A stretch of DNA of 64,000 nt from Nocardioides massiliensis. Its GTDB lineage: Bacteria; Actinomycetota; Actinomycetes; Propionibacteriales; Nocardioidaceae. Every line of letters begins with the position of its first letter. Within the stretch, counting starts at the first letter, position 1. The notes beneath the pieces are model-generated. The model was not told where the DNA came from and ran no database searches. It was given only the letters and a program-made list of their open reading frames with translations. The stretch is from NCBI RefSeq assembly GCF_030811215.1, contig NZ_JAUSQM010000001.1, positions 372,001 to 436,000 on the forward strand, in the 5' to 3' direction. Shown piece by piece: positions 7,905 to 17,162 of the stretch. A program made the translations under genes and the position numbers.

Positions 7905-9397
7905 TCGACCCTGGAGAATGCGCTGGGGACCTCCCACTGCAGTCGGGTCCCCCCGTCGTCTGGCGTGGTCACCTCGAAGGTGCCGCCGAGAGCCCGGGCC
8001 CGGCGCTCGGCGTTGCGCAAGCCGGTGCCGCGGCGGCGCCCCGACGTGCCGACACCGTCGTCGGTGACGGTCAGTCGGAGTCGTTCGGCGTCGACGGCCA
8101 CCTCGACCCGGCAGGCGCGGGCGCCGGCATGCCGCGCGACGTTGGAGAGCGACTCGCGCACGACCGCGACCAGGTGCTCGGTCAGCTCCTGGCCCACCGC
8201 TGCGTCCACGGGTCCGTCGAACCGCAGCTCCGGGACGGATTGCAGCACCTCCGCGTACTCCCGCACGACCGCGGCCACCGCCCCCCGGACGGAACGGGAG
8301 TGCGGTCGCTCGAGGTGGAAGATCGTGCGCCTGATCTCGGAGATGGTGCCGTCGAGATCCTCCATCGCACCGGTGAGCCGATCCCGGACCTCGTCGAGGT
8401 CGCCGGCACGCCGCGCCCGCTCCAGCTGCAACCCGACGGCGAAGATGCGCTGGACGACGTGGTCGTGCAGGTCGCGCGCGATCCTCTCCCGGTCGCCCAG
8501 CAGGAGGAGCTCCTGGTGGTCGAGAAGGGCCTGCACCCGGTCGAGCACCAGGGACACGTGGTCCGCGAACGCCGCCAGCATGCCGGCCTCCTCGGGGTCC
8601 AGGTCACGACGCGGGGTCGGGTAGCCCACCATCAGGAGTCCGTCGCGAGCGACCTCGGCCCGCAGCGGCGCGAGGAGCACGACGGAGCCGTCCGGAGCGT
8701 CGACGGCTCGCACGCGCCCCTCGCGACCGGCCTCGACCAGCGCCGGCGTGAGGACACGGGCGAGCGCTGCGACATCCTCCTCGCTCAGCCCGTCGTGACC
8801 GACGATCCGGGGTCGCAGCGTGACCGGACCAGCCGGACCGACAGGACCACCCGGCTCGGACGGGCCCTCGTCGAGCACGACCACGGCGACGACCGCGGCG
8901 GCCGCGGCTGCGCGGACGTGTGCGGCAAGCGCGGTCATCGCCTCCTCGGCGGAGTGCAGGTCGTGCAGCAGCGTCGCGAGCACCGCAGAGGCCGCGAGCC
9001 AACGATGCCGTCGCTCGCTGCGGGCGATCTCGCGCCCCACGCTGATCGCCATTCCCGCTGCCTGGGCGAAGGTGGTGATGATGCGTCGATCCTCCGCCGA
9101 GAACGTACGGTCACCAGCGCAGCCGACCTGCAACGCACCCGCCTCCCGGGCACCGATGAAGATGGGGATCGTCAAGGTCCGCGCGGTCGTCGAAGCCGGG
9201 TCGGCGGGTGCGGCATAGGTCCGGGCAGGGGCATCGAGATGCGCGCCGACGGTCAGGGCTCCGCTCGAGCCACCCACGAGGTCGACGACGACACCGGCGA
9301 ACCTGCTCAGCACCCGATCGACGTCGGCATCGACCGCGAGGGCGGCGATGGCGTCGAGGACGGCGTCGGTGCGAGAAACCTCCAGGCGCTCCTCCAC
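7901..9397 (-). CDS. GAF-domain sensor histidine kinase (DevS-like)
   Basis: 498 residues. GAF-like domain at about 10-150 (FIGAREAGALQVGCAGDRTF), a second, weaker GAF-like region at about 155-295, then the HisKA_3 helix ARDLHDHVVQRIFAVGLQLE with the probable phospho-His at 311, and an HATPase domain (ESLSNVARHAGARA, VTDDGVGTSGRRRGTGLRN). No membrane segment, so it is a cytosolic sensor; DevS/DosT bind haem in the first GAF, but I cannot confirm a haem ligand here. It converges on the response regulator with overlapping TAG/TAA stops. Confidence 0.88.
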   Translation of the reverse strand: MEERLEVSRTDAVLDAIAALAVDADVDRVLSRFAGVVVDLVGGSSGALTVGAHLDAPARTYAAPADPASTTARTLTIPIFIGAREAGALQVGCAGDRTFSAEDRRIITTFAQAAGMAISVGREIARSERRHRWLAASAVLATLLHDLHSAEEAMTALAAHVRAAAAAAVVAVVVLDEGPSEPGGPVGPAGPVTLRPRIVGHDGLSEEDVAALARVLTPALVEAGREGRVRAVDAPDGSVVLLAPLRAEVARDGLLMVGYPTPRRDLDPEEAGMLAAFADHVSLVLDRVQALLDHQELLLLGDRERIARDLHDHVVQRIFAVGLQLERARRAGDLDEVRDRLTGAMEDLDGTISEIRRTIFHLERPHSRSVRGAVAAVVREYAEVLQSVPELRFDGPVDAAVGQELTEHLVAVVRESLSNVARHAGARACRVEVAVDAERLRLTVTDDGVGTSGRRRGTGLRNAERRARALGGTFEVTTPDDGGTRLQWEVPSAFSRVD

Positions 9398-9406
9398 CCC
9401 GGCACC

Positions 9407-9907
9407 CTATGTCGCGACAGGTTCTCTCGTGGTGCCGGCTCTCGTCGTGCCGGCCCCGGTCTCGAAGACCGCGTTGTAGCGGCGCAGCGCCGCGGCGAAC
9501 TCCGCGACGTCGTCGTCGCTCCAGGCATCGAACCTCGCGACGAACGTCGCGCGGCGCACCTCGGCGACCTCCGCGAGCCGCGCCCAGGCCGCGTCGGTGA
9601 GGCTGAGCAGGTGGACCCGACCGTCGCGGTCGTCGCGACGGCGCACCACGAACCCCAGACGCTCCAGGTCGCTGACCGCCCGCGACACCACGGCCTTGTC
9701 GAGGGACAGCAGCTCGACCAACCGGCTCTGCGGGCACCCGCCGGGGTGCTCGCGCAGGGTGATCAGGCACAGGTACGCCGAGCCGTTGAGCGCCGGGTGG
9801 ACCAGCGTTGCCCGCTCGTGGAGCGCGGTGCGGGCCCGGGCGAGGATCGCGCCGACCTCGCGCTCCACGACCTCGAACAGCTCGGACCGCTCCGGCCGGC
9901 CCGTCAC
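9407..9907 (-). CDS. MarR-family transcriptional regulator
   Basis: 166 residues from a GTG at 9907 that overlaps the stop of the efflux gene (GTGA). The winged helix is seen in GGCPQSRLVELLSLDKAVVS and RAVSDLERLGFVVRRRDDRD, the recognition helix and wing of MarR proteins. It is the second gene of an efflux-regulator operon, and a TTGC/GCAA-type dyad in the shared promoter (11578-11594) is a natural target. The effector is unknown, though such pairs usually respond to the drug-like substrate of the pump. Confidence 0.88.
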   Translation of the reverse strand: MTGRPERSELFEVVEREVGAILARARTALHERATLVHPALNGSAYLCLITLREHPGGCPQSRLVELLSLDKAVVSRAVSDLERLGFVVRRRDDRDGRVHLLSLTDAAWARLAEVAEVRRATFVARFDAWSDDDVAEFAAALRRYNAVFETGAGTTRAGTTREPVAT

Positions 9908-11538
9908 GCGGCGCCCTCCACCTCGTCGGCGCGGTGGACGGTCGTGCGCAGCGGCACCTCGCGGATCAGGACCATGCAGACCAGGGCGACCACCATGAAC
10001 GGCACCGCGATGAGGAACAGGTGGGCGCTGGCGTCGGCGTACGCGTTCTCCACCACCGTGCGGACCGGCCCGGCGAGTGTGGACGGATCGGGGATCGTGC
10101 GCGCCTGCTCGCCGCCGCCCTCGACGCCCAGGGCACCGAGTCCGGCGCTGACGTCGTCGGCGACACGGTGGCCCAAGACGGCACCGAGGACGGCGATGCC
10201 GACACTGCCACCCATCGACCGGAAGAAGGTCACCAGCGAGCTGACCGCACCCATGTCGCGCAGCGCGGTGGAGTTCTGCACGGCGAGGACGAGGTTCTGC
10301 ATCGTCGCGCCCATGCCGAGCCCCAGGACCAGCATGGCGAGACCCACGAGGATCAGCGGGGTCTGGGCGTCGATGAAGGACAGCAGGGCGATGCCGATGG
10401 TCGTCAGCAGCCCGCCCGCGACGAGGTACCGCTTCCACACACCGGTGCGGCTGATGATCTGCCCGGTCGCGAGGCTGGAGACCATCAGGCCGCCGACCAT
10501 GAAGATCGACATCATGCCGGCCTTGGTCGGACTCATGCCGCGCGCGATCTGGAAGTACTGCGAGAGATAGACCGTGGACCCGAACATCGCAACGCCGATC
10601 ATCACCGAGGCGATGGTGGCCAGCACCGTCGTGCGGTCGGCGAAGAGGCGCAGCGGCACGATCGGGTCGGCCGTGCGGGCCTCGACGATGCCGGTGGCGA
10701 TCAGCAGCAGCACGCCGCCGCCGACCATCCACGCGGTCTCGGCCGACAACCAGGCGAAGTCGTGCCCGGCGAGCGAGACCCAGGCCAGCAGGATCGAGAC
10801 CGAGGAGGCGACGAGGATGGCGCCGAGGTAGTCGACCTTGGCCTCGCGCTTGATGTGGGTCAGGTGCAGGGTGCGCTGCAGGACGACGAAGGCGACCACG
10901 CCGATCGGCACGCCGACGAAGAAGCACCAGCGCCAGCCGAGGAACGGCGTGTCGACGATCAGACCGCCGATGAGCGGGCCGCTGACGGTGGCGAGCGCGA
11001 AGACCGCCCCGATGTAGCCGGAATAGCGCCCGCGCTCCCGCGGCGACACCATGCTGGCGATCACGATCTGCACCAGGGCCGTCAGCCCACCGACGCCGAT
11101 GCCCTGGAAGGCGCGAGCGGCGATCAGCGTGCCCATCGACGGCGCGAAGCCGGCCGCCAGGGAGCCGAGCATGAAGAGCACCAGCGCGACCTGCAGCAGC
11201 AGCTTCTGGTTGACCAGGTCGGCAAGCTTGCCCCACAGCGGGGTGCTCGCGGTCATGGTGAGCATCGTGGCGATCACGACCCAGGTGAAGCCGGACTCCG
11301 TGCCCTCGAGGTCGGCGACGATCCGCGGCAGGGCGTTGGAGACGATCGTCGAGGAAAGCATCGCGACGAACATCGCGCTCAGCAGGCCCACGAGGACGCG
11401 CAGGACCTGCCGGTGGGTCATCGGCGCAGGCACGTCCGGGGTCCCGGGTGAGCCGGCGGTGGCCGTCTCCGTGGGGACGGCGGCGGAGCCGGCGATCGGC
11501 GAGTCGACCTCGGGAACGGTGGTGGTACGTCGGAGCAC
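9904..11538 (-). CDS. DHA2-family (EmrB/QacA-like) MFS drug exporter
   Basis: 544 residues from a GTG at 11538. About 14 hydrophobic segments follow a 40-residue soluble N-terminus. Family motifs: LSSTIVSNALPRIVADLEG after TM1, WGKLADLVNQKLLLQ (motif A), AARAFQGIGVGGL (motif B) and GPLIGGLIVDTPFLGWRWCF (motif C region). The long loop before the last helix (about residues 455-490) is typical of 14-TM DHA2 exporters. It is a proton-driven exporter of drug-like or lipophilic compounds, controlled with the coupled MarR. Confidence 0.92.
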   Translation of the reverse strand: MLRRTTTVPEVDSPIAGSAAVPTETATAGSPGTPDVPAPMTHRQVLRVLVGLLSAMFVAMLSSTIVSNALPRIVADLEGTESGFTWVVIATMLTMTASTPLWGKLADLVNQKLLLQVALVLFMLGSLAAGFAPSMGTLIAARAFQGIGVGGLTALVQIVIASMVSPRERGRYSGYIGAVFALATVSGPLIGGLIVDTPFLGWRWCFFVGVPIGVVAFVVLQRTLHLTHIKREAKVDYLGAILVASSVSILLAWVSLAGHDFAWLSAETAWMVGGGVLLLIATGIVEARTADPIVPLRLFADRTTVLATIASVMIGVAMFGSTVYLSQYFQIARGMSPTKAGMMSIFMVGGLMVSSLATGQIISRTGVWKRYLVAGGLLTTIGIALLSFIDAQTPLILVGLAMLVLGLGMGATMQNLVLAVQNSTALRDMGAVSSLVTFFRSMGGSVGIAVLGAVLGHRVADDVSAGLGALGVEGGGEQARTIPDPSTLAGPVRTVVENAYADASAHLFLIAVPFMVVALVCMVLIREVPLRTTVHRADEVEGAA

Positions 11539-11577
11539 AGGCGGCCTTCACAGGATCGGGGCGGCGCAACGCGGAGT

Positions 11578-11620
11578 AGTTGCAAGACGCAACTTTATCC
11601 ACGATCGTTGCGCCCGACAA
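11578..11620 (-). promoter_or_regulatory. Promoter and MarR-type operator of the efflux operon
   Basis: On the reverse strand TTGTCG (11615-11620) and TAAAGT (11592-11597) are spaced by 17 nt, a good -35/-10 pair. A perfect dyad AGTTGC-AAGAC-GCAACT (11578-11594) covers the end of the -10 and the expected start of transcription. That is where a MarR repressor would block polymerase. The site lies 40-56 bp before the GTG at 11538. Confidence 0.7.
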
Positions 11621-11662
11621 CCATCTGCCGTGTCGCTGTGCTCACACCCGCACAATGGAGCG

Positions 11663-13480
11663 GTGACCGCCCCGCTGAGTGCCCTCCCCCACCACGACGG
11701 CTCCGCCGGCTACCGCGTCCGGCCGGACGCCATCAGCCTCGGGGACGAGGTGACCGTCCGGGTCCGTGTCCCGCACGCGGTCGGGGACGCGGCCCCCTCC
11801 CACGGCGCGTACGACGGGGTGTGGGTGCGCTCGACGCCGGACGGTGAGCCGGCGTACGTCGCGCTGCGCCGAGGCGCCGAGGACGGCCAAGCCGTCTGGT
11901 GGGAGGGCGAGCTGGCGGTGCGCAACCCCGTCCAGCGCTACCGCTTCCTGCTGGTGCGCGGCACCGGAGCCCAGCAGGAGCAGCACTGGCTCAGCGCGAG
12001 CGGACTGCACACCCGCGACGTGCCGGACGCGGAGGACTTCGTGGTGTCCGTGCACACCCCGGCTCCCGACTGGGGACGCGACGGCGTGGTCTACCAGATC
12101 TTTCCCGACCGGTTCGCCCGCTCGGACCGCGCCGCCGAGCGCCCCACGCCGGCCTGGGCGCGGCCTGCGACGTCGTGGGACGAGCCGCCGGTCTTCGGCC
12201 ACCCCGACGAGCCACTGCACTTCTTCGGCGGTGACCTCGACGGCATCACCGACCACCTCGACCACATCGCCGAGGTCGGTGCCGACATCGTCTACACGAC
12301 CCCGCTGTTCCCCGGCGAGAGCAACCACCGCTACAACGCCTCCACCTTCGACGCGATCGACCCCCTGCTCGGTGGTGACGAGGCACTGGTGCGGCTGGTC
12401 GAGGCGGTGCACGCGCGCGGCTGGCGGATGCTCGGCGACCTCACCAGCAACCACACCGGCGACAGCCACGAGTGGTTCCGGCGAGCGCTCGCCGACCCGA
12501 GCTCGGCCGAGCGCGGCTTCTACTTCTTCGACGAGGACGGCGACTACGAGTGCTGGCAGGGCTACCGCACCCTGCCGAAGCTCGACCACACCGATCCCGA
12601 GCTCACCCGCCGCTTCCATGCCGTCGTACGCCGCTGGCTGGAGCCGCCGTACTCCCTCGACGGGTGGCGCATCGACGTGGCCAACATGACCGGCCGGCGC
12701 GCAGCGACCGATGTGGCGCGCGACGTGGCCCGCGCGCTGCGGGCGACCGTCACCGGCGTACGCCCCGACGGGCTGGTCCTCGCCGAGCACGGCCACGACG
12801 CCTCCGGCGACCTCGACGGCGACGGCTGGCACGGGACGATGAACTACTACGGGTTCTCGTTCCCGGTCTGGACCTGGCTGCGCAACCCCGACCGGGCGGT
12901 GCCGAGCTTCGGGCTGCCGGTCGGCACGGCGCGGCGCAGCGGACCGGAGGCGTTCGGCGCCATGCGGGCGTTCGGCGCACGGTTCGGGTGGGACGCGGTG
13001 CAGACAAGCTGGAACATCCTGTCCTCGCACGACAGCCCGCGGATCCGCACGCTCACCGGCTCTGCCGAGCGCCACCACGTCGCGGCCGGGCTGCAGTTCA
13101 CACTGCCGGGCGTGCCGATGATCTTCGCCGGCGACGAGCTCGGCTTCGAGGGCACGACCGGCGAGGACAGCCGGCGCACGATGCCCTGGGACCGGGCCGC
13201 GGAGTGGGACCGCACCACCCTCGAGCTGTACGCCGCCCTGTCCGCCCTGCGCCGCGAGCACGCCGCGCTGCGGCGCGGCAGCCTGCGGTGGCTCGCGATC
13301 GAGGACGACGCCGTCGCCTGGGTGCGCGAGCACCCCGAGGGCGACGTCGTGGTGGCTGCGTGGCGCGCGGGTGCCACGCTGTCGGTGGAGCTGCCTGCGT
13401 CCCCTCCCACGCTCGTGACCGGCGCCCACGACACGGGGGCGCGGGCGCGGGGACCCGCGTTCGCGGTGTGGACGCCGTAG
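11663..13480 (+). CDS. GH13 alpha-glucosidase / neopullulanase-like glycosidase
   Basis: 605 residues from a GTG at 11663 (another in-frame GTG at 11630 is possible). N-terminal beta-sandwich (CBM34-like) to about residue 125, then VYQIFPDRFARSD opens the barrel. The four GH13 regions are present: DLTSNHTGD (about 259), GWRIDVAN (nucleophile Asp near 337), VLAEHGHDA (acid Glu near 376) and LSSHDSPR (about 454). LHFFGGDLDGITDHLDHI is typical of maltodextrin glucosidases and neopullulanases. No signal peptide, so it probably acts on cytosolic maltodextrins. Exact specificity is not clear. Confidence 0.88.
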   Translation: MTAPLSALPHHDGSAGYRVRPDAISLGDEVTVRVRVPHAVGDAAPSHGAYDGVWVRSTPDGEPAYVALRRGAEDGQAVWWEGELAVRNPVQRYRFLLVRGTGAQQEQHWLSASGLHTRDVPDAEDFVVSVHTPAPDWGRDGVVYQIFPDRFARSDRAAERPTPAWARPATSWDEPPVFGHPDEPLHFFGGDLDGITDHLDHIAEVGADIVYTTPLFPGESNHRYNASTFDAIDPLLGGDEALVRLVEAVHARGWRMLGDLTSNHTGDSHEWFRRALADPSSAERGFYFFDEDGDYECWQGYRTLPKLDHTDPELTRRFHAVVRRWLEPPYSLDGWRIDVANMTGRRAATDVARDVARALRATVTGVRPDGLVLAEHGHDASGDLDGDGWHGTMNYYGFSFPVWTWLRNPDRAVPSFGLPVGTARRSGPEAFGAMRAFGARFGWDAVQTSWNILSSHDSPRIRTLTGSAERHHVAAGLQFTLPGVPMIFAGDELGFEGTTGEDSRRTMPWDRAAEWDRTTLELYAALSALRREHAALRRGSLRWLAIEDDAVAWVREHPEGDVVVAAWRAGATLSVELPASPPTLVTGAHDTGARARGPAFAVWTP

Positions 13481-13501
13481 TGCCGGGGGAGACTGGGCGC
13501 C

Positions 13502-14758
13502 ATGGCAACCGGAGCGCGTGACCGGTCCGCCGCCCACGCCATGCGGGTGGTGGCGCACCGCCCCGACCCCAACCTGCTGCGGCTGCCGTGGGGCGTGCCG
13601 CTCGAGGAGTGGGGCGAGCCGCACGTCGTACCCCTCCCGCGGGGCATCTCGCGCCACGTCGTGCGCATCGTGCGGGCCGAGCGTGAGGTGTACGCCGTCA
13701 AGGAGACCCAGGAGCCGATCGCGTTCCGGGAGTACCGCCTCCTGCGGGACCTGCAGCGCCTGGGGCTGCCGGCGGTCGTGCCGGCCGCGGTCGTCACCGG
13801 GCGGCGTACGCCTGAGGGCGAGGACCTGCCGGTCGCGCTGGTGACGCGGCACCTGCGCTTCTCGCTGCCCTATCGGTCGCTGTTCGGGCAGGGCTCACGC
13901 GGGCGCAACGCCCAGGAGCTGCTCGAGACCCTCGTCGACGCGCTCGTCGTGCTGCTCGCCCGGCTGCACCTGAGCGGGTTCTTCTGGGGCGACGTGTCGT
14001 TGTCCAACGTGCTGTTCCGCCGCAGCGCCGGTGATCTGGCGGCCTACCTCGTCGACGCGGAGACCGGCGAGCTGCATCCCGAGCTCACCGACGGCCAGCG
14101 CCGCCACGACGTCACCCTCGGCACCGAGAACGTCTTCGCCGAGATCCTCGACCTGCAGGCCGGCGACCTGATGTCGACCGACGTCGACCCGCATCTGGTG
14201 GTGGACCGCATCACCGAGCGCTACGAGGACCTGTGGGGCCAGCTCACCGGCACCGAGGAGTTCACCCCCGACGAGATGTGGCGCATCGAGCAGCGGGTCG
14301 CCCGGCTCAACGACATGGGCTTCGACGTCGCCGAGCTCGACATCGTCGCCGACTGGAACGGCTCGACCGTGCGCATCCAGCCGCGCGTGGTGGAGTCCGG
14401 ACATCACCGCCGCGAGCTGCTCGGGCTCACCGGCATGGACGTCGAGGACAACCAGGCGCGGCGGCTGCTCAACGACCTCGCGTCGTTCACCGCCCACCAC
14501 GACCTCGGCGACGAGGACCGCGGCATCGTCGCGGGTCGTTGGCTCACCACCGTCTATGAGCCGATCACCGCGATGATCCCGCACGAGCTGCGCGGCCGAC
14601 TGGAGCCGGCCGAGGTCTTCCACGAGATCCTCGAGCACCGGTGGTACCTCTCGGAGCGCGCCGGTCGCGAGGTCGACATCTTCGACGCCGCGCGCTCCTA
14701 CATCGACTCCGAGCTCGCCCAGCGCCCCGTGGAGGACGCGGTCACCGACGCGCAGTGA
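13502..14758 (+). CDS. DUF4032 protein with kinase-like N-terminal part
   Basis: 418 residues, 21 bp after the glycosidase. Residues 25-200 look like a protein-kinase-fold domain: VYAVKETQEPIAFREYRLL holds a possible ATP-binding Lys and Glu, and LHLSGFFWGDVSLSNVLFRR resembles the catalytic loop (G-D-x-S-x-x-N). The C-terminal half is the DUF4032 region seen in many actinobacteria. Activity and substrate are unknown; lipopolysaccharide-kinase-like annotation comes only from the fold. Confidence 0.75.
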   Translation: MATGARDRSAAHAMRVVAHRPDPNLLRLPWGVPLEEWGEPHVVPLPRGISRHVVRIVRAEREVYAVKETQEPIAFREYRLLRDLQRLGLPAVVPAAVVTGRRTPEGEDLPVALVTRHLRFSLPYRSLFGQGSRGRNAQELLETLVDALVVLLARLHLSGFFWGDVSLSNVLFRRSAGDLAAYLVDAETGELHPELTDGQRRHDVTLGTENVFAEILDLQAGDLMSTDVDPHLVVDRITERYEDLWGQLTGTEEFTPDEMWRIEQRVARLNDMGFDVAELDIVADWNGSTVRIQPRVVESGHHRRELLGLTGMDVEDNQARRLLNDLASFTAHHDLGDEDRGIVAGRWLTTVYEPITAMIPHELRGRLEPAEVFHEILEHRWYLSERAGREVDIFDAARSYIDSELAQRPVEDAVTDAQ

Positions 14759-14771
14759 GCCGTGGGGCTCC

Positions 14772-15368
14772 TCAGACCAGGTCGGGCTTGCACAGCCGGC
14801 ACTGGGTCATGCCGGGGGCGTCGGGACCCGCGGGGCGCAGATCGTCGCGGTGCTGGATGAGCGAGCAGTCGGCACGGTGGACGGTGGTGCCGGAGCCGGC
14901 GACGACGGGGACCGAGCCCGGGTCGCGGGTGGCGGCCGGGGCCACCGGCGCGGCGGCACCCGCGGCGCTGCGCGAGGTCACGTCGGCCAGCACGAGCAGG
15001 GTGTCGGCGAGCCGCTTCGAGGCCTCCTTCTGGTCGGCGGCCAGGCGGGCGAGCCAGGCGCCGAAGTAGAGGAAGCCGCCGCAGAAGGTCAGCCCGAGTC
15101 CGAGGAGACCACCGGAGACCAGGTAGGAGATCTGGTCGTACTCGTACGGCGTGTTCGCGGCGCCGTACCAGCCGAGGACGATCACGACCAGGCCGAGCGG
15201 GAGCAGCACCGCGCCCGCGACGAACAGCACGACCTGCAGCATGCGGTAGCCGTTGTCGCGCAGCGGGGCGACACCGCCGCCGGCCGGCATCTGCCGGGAG
15301 CTGGCCTGGGGCATCGCGTGGACAGGTCCGACAGGCCCGGAGGCGGTGGGCTGGATCTGGGTGGTCAT
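14772..15368 (-). CDS. Two-TM protein with a C-terminal Cys/His cluster, end of the liv-like operon
   Basis: 198 residues. A Pro/Gly-rich start is followed by two hydrophobic helices (about 45-68 and 82-105, the latter GGLLGLGLTFCGGFLYFGAW), a helical region with DQKEASKRLADTLLVLADV, an Ala/Pro linker, then a compact end with VHRADCSLIQHRDDLRP and MTQCRLCKPDL. The H-x3-C ... C-x2-C arrangement could bind a metal. It starts 3 bp after the large exported protein, so it is the last gene of the ABC operon. I do not recognise a function. Confidence 0.75.
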   Translation of the reverse strand: MTTQIQPTASGPVGPVHAMPQASSRQMPAGGGVAPLRDNGYRMLQVVLFVAGAVLLPLGLVVIVLGWYGAANTPYEYDQISYLVSGGLLGLGLTFCGGFLYFGAWLARLAADQKEASKRLADTLLVLADVTSRSAAGAAAPVAPAATRDPGSVPVVAGSGTTVHRADCSLIQHRDDLRPAGPDAPGMTQCRLCKPDLV

Positions 15369-15371
15369 GGG

Positions 15372-17162
15372 TCAGGCCTTTCGCAGGTCGGGGAGACCGG
15401 TGTCGAGTCCGTGGGAGCAGGAGCCCGCCCCACCGAGGGCGGCGATGCCGAGACGGCGCAACCACAGGCCCAGGACGCCCGCGGCCGCGAGACCACCGAA
15501 CATCAGGGCGCCGGGGATGCTGTTGAGCGGGGGGAGACCGGACCCCATCGGGGCGGCGTCGGTCAGCTCACCGGTGCCGGCGTCGCCGGAACCGCCGGCG
15601 TCACCGGGGGCCGATCCCTCGCCGAGCGCGCCGCCGAGGTCACCCGAGCCCGTGTCACCGAGGTCGCCGCCAGCGCCCGGGTCGGTGCCCGGGTCGGTGC
15701 CGGTGTCGCCGCCGTTGACGCTGCCCGGGTCGAGGTCGTCGGGGTCACCGATCGACGGCAGCTCGATGCCCTGCACCGTGGCGGTCTTCGACCGGGCGGT
15801 GCCGAGGGTCACGACCACCTTCGGGGCGAGGTTGGGGATCGCACCGAGCAGGCTCTTGAGGATCGCCGCCTCCTCGGGGAACGGGATCGGGTCGAGCAGG
15901 TCCTGCAGCGGCAGCTGGCTCAGGACCGGGCGCAGGATCGCCAGGTCGATCGTCAGCTCCATGCCGCGCGTGACCACCTCGGCCGTGGTGCCGTCGACCG
16001 TGCGCGTCGACTTCGGCATCTTCAACGAGATGCCGAGCGCGTTCAGCGCCTCCAGGGGGTCGTCGGGCAGGCCCGGGATGCCCGGGTTGCCGCCGGGGAC
16101 GATGGGGCCCTTGTCGTCGAGACCGAACTCGATGCCGGCGATCCGGAGGGCGCCGACGGTCGCACGACCGCTGCCCTTGCCCTCCTGGCCGTCGGCGACG
16201 GTGCGGGACACGACGCTGACGCCCTCGAGCTGGACGATGCCGCCGAGCAACGAGACGTCGCCCAACGACGCCCGGGCAGTGGTGCCGATCTGGTCGTCGC
16301 CGGTCGTCGTGCGGCTGATCGAGGTCAGACCGTCGACCTCGACCAGACCGGGCAGCGCCGGGATGGCGTTGGTGTCTGCTCGGCTGCCCCCGCCCCCGAG
16401 CAGGGACGTGACGGGGCCCAACAGGTCGCCGAGCGGGCCACCGCCCGCGCCGGAGCGCGAGCCGCCCAGGCCAGGAAGGAGGCCACCGAGCAGTCCGCCC
16501 GAGCCTGCGGCGCGGTCGGCGGGCGCGGCGTCCTTGCCGGCCTTGGCACCCGCACGACCACCGGAACGACCCTCGTCGCTGCCGGACGCCACGGGAGCAT
16601 CGGCCTTGTCGACGTCACCGTCGGTGGTGAACCCGACCCGCCCCGCAACCAGGTCGCCGTCGGCGCTCGAGCGCATCGTCAGCACGCCGGGCACGGGCTC
16701 GAGGGCCTCGAACTCCGGACCTCCGGGGAACTCGGCGTTGGTCTGGATCGGGTAGCCGGCCGCGCCGAGGATGGCGGGCAGGCCGAGCTGCTCGACGAAG
16801 GTCTTCAGGCCCTCGCCGATCGCGTCGCCGGGCCACAGCCACGTCGCGCGCGACTTGCCGGAGCCCGAGGACGTGTCGGCACGCGTGTAGGCGAGCATCA
16901 CCTCGGCCTGCGGCTCCGACGGGATCGGGATGGTCGGCTCGTAGATCTCGATCTTCAGCGGGCTCGCCGAGGCGGCCGAGCTGTAGCCGGAGAACGCCGC
17001 CGCCGGCGGCGCCTCCGCCCCGGGCTCCTCGACCGCGAGGCTGGGGTTGGCCAGCATGCACGAGGTGAGCACGACGGCAGTCGCCGCGAGCGCTCCACGG
17101 GTGAGGGGACGACGGACGCGCCGCGTGACGGACGCAGCTGCGGGCAACGGTCGCGGGCTCAT
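15372..17162 (-). CDS. Large exported or surface protein coupled to livF, unknown function
   Basis: 596 residues. The N-terminus is Arg-rich, then ALAATAVVLTSCMLANPS, a signal peptide whose LTSC could be a lipobox. The body has beta-rich repeats around 'GxxxTxxDGDVDK', 'SISRTTTGDDQIGTTARASL' and 'VSVVSRTVADGQEG', separated by Gly/Ser/Asp-rich low-complexity linkers (about 210-290 and 470-540). A C-terminal hydrophobic helix with RR (about 548-570) would anchor it. The ATG overlaps the livF stop (ATGA), so it is made together with the transporter. An envelope partner of the importer is an inference. Confidence 0.75.
   Translation of the reverse strand: MSPRPLPAAASVTRRVRRPLTRGALAATAVVLTSCMLANPSLAVEEPGAEAPPAAAFSGYSSAASASPLKIEIYEPTIPIPSEPQAEVMLAYTRADTSSGSGKSRATWLWPGDAIGEGLKTFVEQLGLPAILGAAGYPIQTNAEFPGGPEFEALEPVPGVLTMRSSADGDLVAGRVGFTTDGDVDKADAPVASGSDEGRSGGRAGAKAGKDAAPADRAAGSGGLLGGLLPGLGGSRSGAGGGPLGDLLGPVTSLLGGGGSRADTNAIPALPGLVEVDGLTSISRTTTGDDQIGTTARASLGDVSLLGGIVQLEGVSVVSRTVADGQEGKGSGRATVGALRIAGIEFGLDDKGPIVPGGNPGIPGLPDDPLEALNALGISLKMPKSTRTVDGTTAEVVTRGMELTIDLAILRPVLSQLPLQDLLDPIPFPEEAAILKSLLGAIPNLAPKVVVTLGTARSKTATVQGIELPSIGDPDDLDPGSVNGGDTGTDPGTDPGAGGDLGDTGSGDLGGALGEGSAPGDAGGSGDAGTGELTDAAPMGSGLPPLNSIPGALMFGGLAAAGVLGLWLRRLGIAALGGAGSCSHGLDTGLPDLRKA

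Noticed and set aside
9407-11620. A 737-residue reverse frame ending in the MarR protein
   Set aside because: The MarR domain starts at the GTG at 9907 overlapping the efflux stop; upstream residues are an out-of-frame reading of the efflux gene.
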